From: Lachnoanaerobaculum sanguinis
GTDB lineage: Bacteria > Bacillota > Clostridia > Lachnospirales > Lachnospiraceae
Assembly (NCBI RefSeq): GCF_033242365.1
Contig: NZ_BTHK01000032.1
Coordinates: 1-6,175 of the forward strand
Length of the DNA stretch: 6,175 nucleotides
Reading direction: 5' to 3'
The stretch's first letter is position 1; every line of letters starts with the position of its first letter. Position numbers and translations under genes: made by a program. This document shows, piece after piece, positions 1 through 5,925 of this stretch. The notes beneath the pieces are model-generated. The model had not been told where the DNA came from. It worked only from the letters and a program-made list of their open reading frames with translations, and did no database searches.

Positions 1-60
1 GACAATACAAAAACAAAGCAAAGGAAAATAAAATACTATTTTTTTATTTTCAAAACGAAA

Positions 61-108
61 TAAAAATGCCCTGAAAGCCAGTAAAATACTGGGGTTCAAG
101 GGCATTTT
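61..108. terminator. Probable bidirectional intrinsic terminator downstream of the riboflavin transporter
   Basis: A two-part hairpin: outer arms at 63-72 and 99-108 (AAAATGCCCT / AGGGCATTTT) and inner arms at 78-83 and 87-92 (CCAGTA / TACTGG) around a 3-base loop, separated by an asymmetric internal loop. Read on the minus strand the stem is followed by a T-rich tail, and on the plus strand the outer arm ends in TTTT. It could therefore stop minus-strand transcripts from the riboflavin transporter and plus-strand transcripts from a convergent gene beyond the left edge. Positions 1-60 are A/T-rich and show nothing else I can support. Confidence 0.75.
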
Positions 109-165
109 AACTTTTGAAACTGTCAAAGACAGGAATTTAATGTAAAAAAAGCAAGAAAACCTAAG

Positions 166-190
166 AAAAAACCGACACTTACGTGCCGGT
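166..190 (-). terminator. Intrinsic terminator right after the riboflavin transporter gene
   Basis: On the minus strand the arms ACCG and CGGT plus CAC/GTG (one mismatch between the two helical parts) close a 4-base loop at 171-190, followed by six T residues at 166-171. It begins 6 nt past the transporter stop codon. The stem is short (4 + 3 bp), so it may be leaky, which would explain a second, longer terminator further on. Confidence 0.65.
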
Positions 191-196
191 AAAAGT

Positions 197-940
197 CTAT
201 TTTACTGTATTCACTTCTCTGAATGAATTGCTTTGCTTTAATATCGGTGAAAATTTCTTATATAAAGCAATTGTAAGGACTGAAATCATACAACCCTTTA
301 ACAGATTTAACGGTGCAACTATCATCAATGCAAAGGTTTGAATACTTGTTACTGCTGGATTTAGTGCACTTCCCATTCCCACAAGTGCGCTAAGATCCAT
401 TCCATACATCTGTGCAAACTTAGGTAAAAGATACAATGCATTAAAAAGCGATCCGAATACTGTCATTGTAAGTGTTCCTGCTATACTTCCGAGTAAAGCC
501 CCTTTTCTTGTTTTGTTGAAGATATAAATTATACTTGAAGGAAGGATTAAAGATGCTCCTACACAGAAGTTTGCAAGCTCGCCCACAAATGCTGTGGTAG
601 TTGATCTAAACATTACTTTTAAAAGTATCTTTATAAACTCTGTAAGTATTCCGGCAACCGGTCCGAAAGCAAAGGTTACTATCATTACAGGTAACTCGGA
701 AAAGTCAAGTTTGTAAAATGTAGGAGCAAAAGGTACAGGGAACTCAAACATCATGAGTATTGTACTTATAGCACCGAACAAACCGACCATTGCAATCTTT
801 TGAGTGGTAATAACAGGACCTGTATAGCCGGACCTCTTATTTGCTATCTTCTCAAAAAGATATGCAACTAAAAATGTAGCAAATACTATTCCCAGAAACT
901 CCGCTACAAAAACCAAATTTTCAACTACTGTTTTTAACAT
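197..940 (-). CDS. ribU: Riboflavin ECF transporter substrate-binding (S) component, RibU family
   Basis: Predicted integral membrane protein of 247 aa that captures riboflavin and works with a shared ECF energizing module (EcfT plus two ATPases) encoded elsewhere. RibU-like features are a PFAPTFYKLDFSELP segment (residues 70-84), the FGPVAGILTEFIK loop/helix (92-104), STTTAFVGELANF (113-125), and hydrophobic stretches at about 50-66, 84-104, 122-140, 148-170 and 203-227. A small-xxx-small pattern (G53/A57) in the first core helix fits the known contact surface with EcfT. Residues 1-45 add an extra hydrophobic segment (about 7-29) ahead of the core, so the protein is longer than the roughly 190 aa of classical RibU. 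I chose ATG at 938-940 because GGAGG at 946-950 lies 5 nt before it. The upstream in-frame ATG at 950-952 overlaps that ribosome binding site and would add only four residues. The FMN riboswitch just upstream independently supports flavin transport. The family call is firm; the substrate is inferred. Confidence 0.93.
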   Translation of the reverse strand: MLKTVVENLVFVAEFLGIVFATFLVAYLFEKIANKRSGYTGPVITTQKIAMVGLFGAISTILMMFEFPVPFAPTFYKLDFSELPVMIVTFAFGPVAGILTEFIKILLKVMFRSTTTAFVGELANFCVGASLILPSSIIYIFNKTRKGALLGSIAGTLTMTVFGSLFNALYLLPKFAQMYGMDLSALVGMGSALNPAVTSIQTFALMIVAPLNLLKGCMISVLTIALYKKFSPILKQSNSFREVNTVK

Positions 941-945
941 AACTA

Positions 946-950
946 CCTCC
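946..950 (-). promoter_or_regulatory. Ribosome binding site that decides the ribU start
   Basis: GGAGG on the minus strand, 5 nt before the ATG at 938-940. It overlaps the alternative upstream ATG (950-952), which argues against that start. The segment just 5' of it (954-961, GCATAAGC) is the perfect complement of 1011-1018 next to the leader terminator, so access to this site may depend on leader folding. Confidence 0.8.
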
Positions 951-984
951 ATAGCTTATGCTTCGGAGTGGTTTTCTTCAATGC

Positions 985-1010
985 AAAAACCCCTATATTA
1001 TCTATAGGGG
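985..1010 (-). terminator. Riboswitch-controlled intrinsic terminator in the ribU leader
   Basis: On the minus strand CCCCTATA (1010-1003) pairs perfectly with TATAGGGG (997-990) around a 5-base loop and is followed directly by TTTTT (989-985). It lies 25 nt after the end of the FMN aptamer and 44 nt before the ribU start, the usual place for the expression platform of a transcription-terminating FMN riboswitch. Expected behaviour from the family: FMN binding favours the terminator and lowers ribU expression. No terminator was seen after the DUF4317 gene, so this hairpin may also end read-through from the upstream operon. Confidence 0.88.
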
Positions 1011-1035
1011 GCATAAGCAAATGAATTTGAAAACA

Positions 1036-1145
1036 CTCTTCTCTCATCCAGACTATACTGTCGGTTTTGGAATTTCACCAAATCAACTGCTCATGCAGGT
1101 CGCAGACTATACTGCCGGTGGGGAATTACGCCCCGCCCCGAAGAA
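1036..1145 (-). ncRNA. FMN riboswitch (RFN element) aptamer
   Basis: The minus strand carries the conserved RFN blocks in order: CTTCGGGGCGGGGCG, AATTCCCCACCGGCAGTAT, AGTCTGCGACC, TGGTGAAATTCC, ACCGACAGTATAGTCTGGATG and GAGAGAAG. The closing stem P1 pairs TTCTTC (1145-1140) with GAAGAG (1041-1036, one G-U pair). The arm pairs GGGG/CCCC, GCAG-type repeats and TTTGG/CCAAA fit the six-stem junction of the class. It sits between a sigma-A-type promoter and an intrinsic terminator, ahead of a RibU-type transporter, so it is expected to sense FMN and switch riboflavin uptake off when flavin is plentiful. The identification rests on the near-consensus core; the off-switch direction is inferred from the terminator. 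Confidence 0.97.
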
Positions 1146-1166
1146 ATATTAATTTTTATTAACTTA

Positions 1167-1195
1167 ATTCTAAAACTTTTTATACAAAATGTCAA
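1167..1195 (-). promoter_or_regulatory. Sigma-A-type promoter of the FMN riboswitch-ribU transcript
   Basis: TTGACA (-35, 1195-1190) and TAGAAT (-10, 1172-1167) are separated by exactly 17 bp. The -35 is a perfect consensus match and the -10 differs from TATAAT at one base. Transcription should begin near 1160, about 15 nt before riboswitch stem P1, which fits well. The -35 box begins 5 nt past the stop codon of the DUF4317 gene, so the promoter fills nearly the whole gap. Confidence 0.88.
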
Positions 1196-1200
1196 TAGTA

Positions 1201-2313
1201 TTAAATACTCTTTACAGGCATTCCGTTAACTTCCACATCATCTTCTATAGGCACAAGGATATATTTCCTTCCGTCTATAATCCTTGTCTCGAGCTTTTCA
1301 ATAGAATCTGTATCGGTCTTTACAGTAATACCCGGTGTTTTAACTTCAAATTTCTTTGTATCTATTACATTATCTGCCAGTACTTCTATATCTGCATCTG
1401 CACTTTTCTCATATGATTCCACTGCTTCATCTGATACTCCACTTTTTGATATAATCTTAACCATATCATTTTTTGTAAGTACCAAAGGCTCAGGGTTATC
1501 GGAGTTTTCAGCAATCAAATCAAGCATATTTGAACTTAAAGATGACATAACAGGCATTGTAAGCTCATCTCTTAAAATATCATAAAGCACAGCTTCAAAA
1601 GTTTCTTTTTGCATAACTGATGACATAGGAGGCTCAACACCTATTATTTCATTTATAAAGCTCTCATTAAGTGCATCATTTTTCTTGCTGAAGTATAAAG
1701 CCGCATGTATGTCTGTAGTTCTTTCTGTAAATGCAGGGAATAAAAATCCGTGCATAGGCATACCTACTATCCAGTCTCTGACTCTGTTTGCAATTACACC
1801 TTCATTGGCAAAATAGCTGAGTGCAGGCTTTGAAAGGCTTACAGGACAAATACTGCATAGCAGTGCATGATAAACTTCGGTTGAAGCATCATCCATTACA
1901 AGTTTATCGCTTGCCTTACCGGGGATATCATACATAATATCTATAAGTATGATATAGTAATTTTCAGCATGCTCATAGGATTCTATTACTTTTCTGAAGA
2001 ATTCATCCAAAAGCAATTCATCATCAAGTCTGCTCTCCCTAAGTTTCATCAAAAATGCATGTGGAGAATCTTCACCTTCATCATCCAAAGAAAACTCCAA
2101 GGTTAGAAGCGACTTTCCAATAGCTCCTGACATGGTTTTTCTAAATATTTCCTCATATTTGAAAGCATCCTCCTCGGGTAATGAATAGAAAGCATCCTTA
2201 TTCATAAATTTTATATTCTTTTCAGCATCAACATAGCAACCGGCATACTTTGTGATAACATTGGTATCCTTGTTAAATTGCTTTTTGATCTCATTAATTT
2301 CTTCTCTAATCAT
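1201..2313 (-). CDS. DUF4317 family protein, function unknown
   Basis: A 370-aa soluble protein without a signal peptide or membrane segment. I recognise it as DUF4317 from the family-typical start (EINEIKKQF at 5-13, then a GCYVD block at 25-29), SLPEEDAFKYEEIFRKTMSG (44-63), ENYYIILIDIMYDIPGK (117-132), CSICPVSLSKPALSY (153-167), a DWIVGMPMHGFLFPAF block (180-195), ETFEAVL (237-243) and the tail DTKKFEVKTPGI...ETRIIDGRKYILVPI...VEVNGMPV. The family has no assigned function that I know of, and I see no catalytic motif that would suggest one. ATG is at 2311-2313, inside the end of trmD, giving an 8-nt overlap; a weak AGGAAAG lies about 12 nt upstream, so translation is probably coupled to trmD. 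It would be the last gene of the ylxM-ffh operon, where many Firmicutes carry rplS. No terminator follows it. Confidence 0.9.
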   Translation of the reverse strand: MIREEINEIKKQFNKDTNVITKYAGCYVDAEKNIKFMNKDAFYSLPEEDAFKYEEIFRKTMSGAIGKSLLTLEFSLDDEGEDSPHAFLMKLRESRLDDELLLDEFFRKVIESYEHAENYYIILIDIMYDIPGKASDKLVMDDASTEVYHALLCSICPVSLSKPALSYFANEGVIANRVRDWIVGMPMHGFLFPAFTERTTDIHAALYFSKKNDALNESFINEIIGVEPPMSSVMQKETFEAVLYDILRDELTMPVMSSLSSNMLDLIAENSDNPEPLVLTKNDMVKIISKSGVSDEAVESYEKSADADIEVLADNVIDTKKFEVKTPGITVKTDTDSIEKLETRIIDGRKYILVPIEDDVEVNGMPVKSI

Positions 2314-3055
2314 CTATTTCACTACTTTCCTGCTTCAATTGCTCCAGATAAATTAAATCTTTTTTTGAAAGATTGGCGCTCAAAAGTAAATCCGGTCTGT
2401 TAAGATAAGTCCTCTTTATAGACTCTTTTCTACGCCACTCTTCTATATTTTTGTGATGCCCTGAAAGAAGCATATCAGGTACTCTAAGTCCCTCATACTC
2501 TACAGGTCTTGTATATTGCGGATACTCGAGCAAATTGTCTTCAAATGACTCAAAATCGGCACTTTCATTATTGGTAAGTACTCCGTCTACCATCCTTGCG
2601 ATTGCATCCATCATTACAAGCGCCGGTAGCTCTCCACCTGTAAGTACATAGTCTCCTATGGAGTAACACTGCGCATTTGTAAGTTCAAGTGCTCTCTCAT
2701 CGACACCTTCATAATGCCCGCAAAGAAAAACTATTTCATCAAGTTTTGCAAGTTCTTTTGCATCATTTTGATCAAACACTTTACCCTGTGGTGAAAGGTA
2801 TATAAGCTTAGCTCTTTTATCCAGTCTGTCACAGATACTCTCATATGCTTTGTGAATAGGCTCTGCCTGCATTACCATTCCTGCACCGCCGCCGTATGGA
2901 TAGTCATCCACTCTTCTATGTTTATCAAGTGTATAATCACGAATATTTATAGCTTCCATTGATATCAAATCATTTTTTATGGCTCTACCTATTATACTTG
3001 TGTTCATACACATTTCTATCATTTCAGGAAATAATGTTAAACAAAAAAACTTCAT
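2306..3055 (-). CDS. trmD: tRNA (guanine(37)-N1)-methyltransferase TrmD
   Basis: Cytoplasmic SPOUT-class methyltransferase that uses S-adenosylmethionine to make m1G37 in tRNAs with G36-G37 and so prevents +1 frameshifting; usually essential. The length (249 aa) is typical. The start FFCLTLFPEMI, the DDYPYGGGAGMVMQAEPI block (50-67), the AdoMet/knot segments LSPQGKVFDQ (87-96), LCGHYEGVDERALE (111-124) and YSIGDYVLTGGELPALVMMD (131-150), the linker LLEYPQYTRP (175-184) and the C-terminal VPDMLLSGHHKNIEEWRR (192-209) are all present. Arg154 is at the E. coli-equivalent position. The position of the E. coli catalytic Asp169 holds Glu here (sequence FESF), a conservative change discussed in the findings. 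ATG at 3053-3055 follows the rimM stop by 2 nt and lacks a good Shine-Dalgarno, so coupling to rimM is likely. The 3' end overlaps the DUF4317 gene by 8 nt. Confidence 0.98.
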   Translation of the reverse strand: MKFFCLTLFPEMIEMCMNTSIIGRAIKNDLISMEAINIRDYTLDKHRRVDDYPYGGGAGMVMQAEPIHKAYESICDRLDKRAKLIYLSPQGKVFDQNDAKELAKLDEIVFLCGHYEGVDERALELTNAQCYSIGDYVLTGGELPALVMMDAIARMVDGVLTNNESADFESFEDNLLEYPQYTRPVEYEGLRVPDMLLSGHHKNIEEWRRKESIKRTYLNRPDLLLSANLSKKDLIYLEQLKQESSEIDD

Positions 3056-3057
3056 AT

Positions 3058-3567
3058 CTATAAATCCAAAAGTCCGTCCAAAACATGGACTCTAATCTTT
3101 CCTTCTTCAAGATCAACATCCAGTATACATTGGCTGATGTATGGAAATAATACCTTCTTTTCTCCCATATCCACTTCCATTACATGATTAGCACCTGTAG
3201 GGAATATATCTGTAACCTTACCAAGTAAAATACCTTCTTCATCAATTACATCAAGACCTATAAGATCCGCAATATAGTTTTCATTCTTTTTTAAAGGTGT
3301 GGCATTTTGTCTGTCTACAAAGAGGTCTGTATTCCTAAGTGCCTGTATTTCTTCAGGAGTGTTAAACTGCTTAAACTTTACAAGTGCCATATTTTTTTGA
3401 AATCTGACAGTTTCAATATCAAGTGCAGTCTCGACTCCCTTAATATTTGCATATACTTTCTTTATCTTTTTCAATCTGTTTTGGTCATCAGATGTAGGAT
3501 ATACCTTTGCCTCACCCTTTATTCCATGAGAGCTTGTGATGACTCCCACTCTAAATCTATCTATCAT
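3058..3567 (-). CDS. rimM: 16S rRNA processing / 30S maturation factor RimM
   Basis: RimM helps assemble the head of the 30S subunit and binds ribosomal protein S19. The N-terminal RimM domain is marked by FRVGVITSSHGIKGEAKVYP (residues 5-24), and the C-terminal PRC-barrel by YIADLIGLDVIDEEG (98-112), GKVTDIFPTGANHVMEV (116-132), VLFPYI (139-144) and the closing DLEEGKIRVHVLDGLLDL. With ATG at 3565-3567 the protein has 169 aa and starts MIDRFRVG, like most relatives. An in-frame TTG at 3580-3582 would add MKVNK but has no better ribosome binding site and is less likely; upstream of the ATG only a weak GAAAGTGA is visible. The gene is separated from khpA by 77 nt containing a terminator-like hairpin and is tightly linked to trmD (2-nt gap). 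Confidence 0.95.
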   Translation of the reverse strand: MIDRFRVGVITSSHGIKGEAKVYPTSDDQNRLKKIKKVYANIKGVETALDIETVRFQKNMALVKFKQFNTPEEIQALRNTDLFVDRQNATPLKKNENYIADLIGLDVIDEEGILLGKVTDIFPTGANHVMEVDMGEKKVLFPYISQCILDVDLEEGKIRVHVLDGLLDL

Positions 3568-3603
3568 TTTGTTCACTTTCAAAAATTACTTAATACAGCC
3601 TTT

Positions 3604-3638
3604 AAATAACAATAAAGCTACTACAAATGTAGCAGCTT
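3604..3638 (-). terminator. Terminator-like hairpin between khpA and rimM (possible attenuator)
   Basis: On the minus strand AAGCTGCTAC (3638-3629) pairs over all 10 positions with GTAGTAGCTT (3624-3615), including one G-U pair, around a 4-base ATTT loop. A T-rich tail, TTATTGTTATTT, follows. The hairpin starts 6 nt after the khpA stop codon. The tail is interrupted by A and G, so termination is probably partial. It could instead be an RNA-processing or mRNA-stabilising element. On the plus strand the same arms contain an A-C mismatch, so the signal is better formed in the minus-strand RNA, the direction of the operon. Confidence 0.6.
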
Positions 3639-3644
3639 GTTTTG

Positions 3645-3872
3645 TTATTTTATTTCTAATACTACTCTTTTTTCAGCTCTTATAGATGCTGATTTTATAA
3701 TAGAACGAATAGCCTTAGCTATCTTTCCTGACTTCCCTATAACCTTGCCCATATCAGCTTCGGCTACAGACAATGTACAGATAGTAGTATCACCATCGAT
3801 TGTCTCTTCAACTTTTACTTGAGCCGGGTCATCTACCAAAGCTTTTGCTATAACCTCAATGACTTCTTTCAT
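3645..3872 (-). CDS. khpA: Small KH-domain RNA-binding protein KhpA (YlqC family)
   Basis: A 75-aa single type-II-like KH domain. The RNA-binding loop is visible as GKVIGKSGKIAKAIR (residues 42-56), with the GxxG signature G46-K-S-G49. The N-terminal EVIEVIAKALVDDPAQVKVEE is typical of the family, which in other Firmicutes partners with KhpB/EloR and has been linked to cell elongation and small-RNA or mRNA binding; the role here is inferred from the family. ATG at 3870-3872 is preceded by AAGGA with a 6-nt spacer, which overlaps the rpsP stop codon (12-nt intergenic gap). Its place between rpsP and rimM is the usual one. B. subtilis has ylqD after this gene; it is absent here. Confidence 0.95.
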   Translation of the reverse strand: MKEVIEVIAKALVDDPAQVKVEETIDGDTTICTLSVAEADMGKVIGKSGKIAKAIRSIIKSASIRAEKRVVLEIK

Positions 3873-3884
3873 AATCAGTCCTTA

Positions 3885-4127
3885 TTATACTAATCCGGCA
3901 CTCTTTAAAAGCTTAGCAACTCTATCTGTCGGCTGTGCACCGTTAGCAAGCCACTTCTTTGTGTTCTCCTCATCAAACTTGATTACACTTGGCTCAACTG
4001 TCGGATCATAATAACCAACCTCATCGATAAATCTACCGTCTCTTGGTGAACGGGCATCAGCCACTACTACTCTATAGAAAGGTGCCTTCTTCTGTCCCAT
4101 TCTCTTTAATCTCATCTTAACTGCCAT
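3885..4127 (-). CDS. rpsP: 30S ribosomal protein bS16
   Basis: An 80-aa ribosomal protein with the bS16 hallmarks: MAVKMRLKRMGQKKAPFYRVV, VADARSPRDGRFIDEVGYYDP (residues 22-42), and the C-terminal KKWLANGAQPTDRVAKLLKSAG. It binds 16S rRNA in the 5' domain and is an early assembly protein. Length is standard. A strong AGGAGG lies 8 nt before the ATG. The 68-nt gap after ffh is very A/T-rich and holds only a weak 7-bp inverted repeat (4170-4176 / 4181-4187); no clear promoter is visible, so the gene is presumably expressed from the ylxM promoter. Confidence 0.98.
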   Translation of the reverse strand: MAVKMRLKRMGQKKAPFYRVVVADARSPRDGRFIDEVGYYDPTVEPSVIKFDEENTKKWLANGAQPTDRVAKLLKSAGLV

Positions 4128-4195
4128 TTTATTATCCTCCTAATAGCTATAAAAATCTATATATGATTAATTCTAATTATTTAGAATAAAATCCT

Positions 4196-5551
4196 TTAAA
4201 AACCTAATTTTCCTCCGAAGAGTCCGCCAAGGGCCCCTCTCTTTTTGCCGTTCTTCATCATACCCGGGAATTGCTTCATCATCTTTTTCATCTGTTCAAA
4301 TTGCTTTACAAGTCTGTTGACATCAGCAATATTAACACCTGAACCCTTTGCAATTCTGTTTTTTCTTGAAGGGTTCAAAAGACTTGGATCAAGCCTTTCC
4401 TTTTCAGACATACTCTGAATAATAGCTTTTATCTTTATCATCTGGCTGTCATCCACCTCAGGTAATGCAGCCTTACCACCGATTCCCGGCAACATGCTGA
4501 GTACACTCGCCATACCGCCCATCTTCTCAAGCTGTTCCAGCTGATCAAGGAAATCGTTGAAATCAAAATCCGCTTTGGCAATCTTTTGTGAGAGCTTCTT
4601 AGCTTTCTCACTGTCCATATCCATCTCGGCCTTTTCAATAAGAGAAAGGATATCTCCCATTCCGAGAATTCTGCTTGCCATTCTGTCAGGATAAAACTGC
4701 TCCAAATCGGAGAGTTTTTCTCCCATACCTACATAGAGTATCGGTTTACCTGTAACGGCACGTACTGAAAGAGCCGCACCACCTCTGGTATCACCGTCAA
4801 GCTTTGTAAGTATTACTCCGGTAATATCAAGCTTTTCATTAAAGGTCTCGGCTACATTTACCGCATCCTGACCTGTCATGGCATCTACTACCAAAATGAT
4901 ATCGTCAACAGTTACATTTTCTTTTATCTCTATAAGCTCATTCATCATATCTTCATCGATATGCAGACGACCTGCAGTATCAAGGAATATAATGTTGTGA
5001 TGATTCTCCTTAGCAAATTCTACAGCTCTTTTAGCAATCTCTGCAGGTTTGTGATCGGTTCCCATCTCAAAAACAGGTACATCCACCTTTTCACCATTTC
5101 TTTTTAACTGCTCTATAGCAGCAGGTCTGTAAATATCACAACCTACAAGAAGAGGTGAGTTTCCTTTTTTCTTTAATTTTGCGGCAAGCTTTGCGGTAGT
5201 TGTTGTCTTACCTGCACCCTGAAGACCTGCCATCAATATTATAGTCATTTCTCCTGACGGTTTAATCTTTATTTCTGTAGTCTCACTACCCATTAAAGAA
5301 ACCATCTCATCATTAACTATTTTGATAACCTGCTGAGCCGGTGTAAGTGAATTGAGTACATCAGTACCTGTTGCCTTTTCTTGAATACTCTTTATAAAAT
5401 CTTTTACAACTTTAAAACTTACGTCAGCTTCCAGAAGTGCCAGTCTTACTTCTTTTAATCCGGCCCTTACATCATCCTCAGTAAGTCTGCCCTTGCCACG
5501 AAGATTTTTGAAAACATTTTGAAGTTTTTCGGATAAGCTTTCAAAAGCCAT
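4196..5551 (-). CDS. ffh: Signal recognition particle protein Ffh (SRP54 GTPase)
   Basis: A 451-aa cytosolic GTPase that binds 4.5S/6S SRP RNA, recognises signal sequences on nascent chains and delivers ribosomes to FtsY at the membrane. The N domain is residues 1-90 (LTEDDVRAGLKEVRLALLEADVSF). G-domain motifs are the P-loop GLQGAGKTTTTAKLA (109-123), the insertion-box DIYRPAAIEQL (139-149), DTAGRLHIDE (191-200), TKLDGDTRGGAAL (249-261) and the closing loop GMGEKLSDLEQF (275-286). The M domain follows from about 300, with the methionine-rich finger loop (GGMASVLSMLPGIGG) and the RNA-binding helix segment NRIAKGSGVNIADVNRLVKQF. The tail MKKMMKQFPGMM is Met/Lys-rich. AGGAGG lies 5 nt before the ATG and overlaps the ylxM stop (9-nt gap). 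Length is normal and no key residue is missing. Confidence 0.98.
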   Translation of the reverse strand: MAFESLSEKLQNVFKNLRGKGRLTEDDVRAGLKEVRLALLEADVSFKVVKDFIKSIQEKATGTDVLNSLTPAQQVIKIVNDEMVSLMGSETTEIKIKPSGEMTIILMAGLQGAGKTTTTAKLAAKLKKKGNSPLLVGCDIYRPAAIEQLKRNGEKVDVPVFEMGTDHKPAEIAKRAVEFAKENHHNIIFLDTAGRLHIDEDMMNELIEIKENVTVDDIILVVDAMTGQDAVNVAETFNEKLDITGVILTKLDGDTRGGAALSVRAVTGKPILYVGMGEKLSDLEQFYPDRMASRILGMGDILSLIEKAEMDMDSEKAKKLSQKIAKADFDFNDFLDQLEQLEKMGGMASVLSMLPGIGGKAALPEVDDSQMIKIKAIIQSMSEKERLDPSLLNPSRKNRIAKGSGVNIADVNRLVKQFEQMKKMMKQFPGMMKNGKKRGALGGLFGGKLGF

Positions 5552-5560
5552 TCAAACCTC

Positions 5561-5917
5561 CTATACATCCAGTATCTTGAATGAAAGCTCTTCTATCTTT
5601 GATATAAGTTCTTCATTCTTTGTGTCCTGATATATCTTAACAATCCTTTGTATCTCTTTTACATAGGATTTTGTTTCATCAAATTTTTTTATCAAACCAA
5701 GCTTTTCCTCATAAGAAACCAGAGATTTATTGCATCTTTTTATAAGATCGCTCACACCCTGTCTGCTTATTCCCTCATTTTCAGCAATCTCACTTAGTGA
5801 CAAATCATTGAAAACTACATCTTCATAAATTCTTTGCTGATGCCCTGTCAAAAGCTTACCATAGAAATCATAAAGAATCCCTTGATTGATATATTTTTCT
5901 ATATCATTATTTTCCAT
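5561..5917 (-). CDS. ylxM: YlxM/p13-family helix-turn-helix protein, probable SRP cofactor
   Basis: A 118-aa protein with a sigma-70 region 4-like helix-turn-helix: ILYDFYGKLLTGHQQRIYEDVVFNDLSLSEIAENEGISRQGVSDLIKRCNKSL (residues 14-66 overall; HTH core about 39-62), then a charged helical, probably coiled-coil tail. The family almost always sits directly upstream of ffh, and in streptococci the homologue stimulates SRP GTPase activity; a DNA-binding role has not been shown here. I chose ATG at 5915-5917 rather than the in-frame ATG at 5936-5938, because the latter lies inside the spacer of the promoter and would not be transcribed from it. The chosen start also matches relatives, which begin shortly before the DFYG motif. 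No ribosome binding site precedes it, and the predicted transcription start is 2-3 nt away. Confidence 0.9.
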   Translation of the reverse strand: MENNDIEKYINQGILYDFYGKLLTGHQQRIYEDVVFNDLSLSEIAENEGISRQGVSDLIKRCNKSLVSYEEKLGLIKKFDETKSYVKEIQRIVKIYQDTKNEELISKIEELSFKILDV

Positions 5918-5925
5918 ACTGTGAG

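Noticed and set aside
120..132. Small hairpin CTGTC-AAA-GACAG between the two terminators after ribU.
   Set aside because: A 5-bp stem with a 3-base loop and no continuous T-run on either strand; too weak to call.
958..1152. Plus-strand open frame of 64 codons.
   Set aside because: It lies on the reverse complement of the FMN riboswitch and its terminator, has no ribosome binding site and resembles no protein.
1197..1209. Near-perfect palindrome AGTATT-A-AATACT next to the ribU -35 box.
   Set aside because: It spans the DUF4317 stop codon, is short and A/T-rich, and has no second copy; an operator cannot be argued from this alone.
1189..1416. Plus-strand open frame of 75 codons.
   Set aside because: It is antisense to the DUF4317 gene, with low-complexity Ile/Cys/Tyr-rich composition and no start signal.
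3307..3822. Plus-strand open frames at 3307-3609 and 3637-3822.
   Set aside because: They are antisense shadows of rimM and khpA, which are unmistakable on the minus strand.
4128..4195. Possible rpsP promoter (TATATA near 4157-4162) and weak hairpin (4170-4187) in the ffh-rpsP gap.
   Set aside because: The spaced -35 candidate TTCTAA matches consensus at only three of six bases, and the A/T-only 7-bp stem has no T-run; A/T richness alone explains both.
4438..4638. Second minus-strand frame of 66 codons inside ffh.
   Set aside because: It is an Arg/Trp-rich out-of-frame translation of ffh with no independent start signal.
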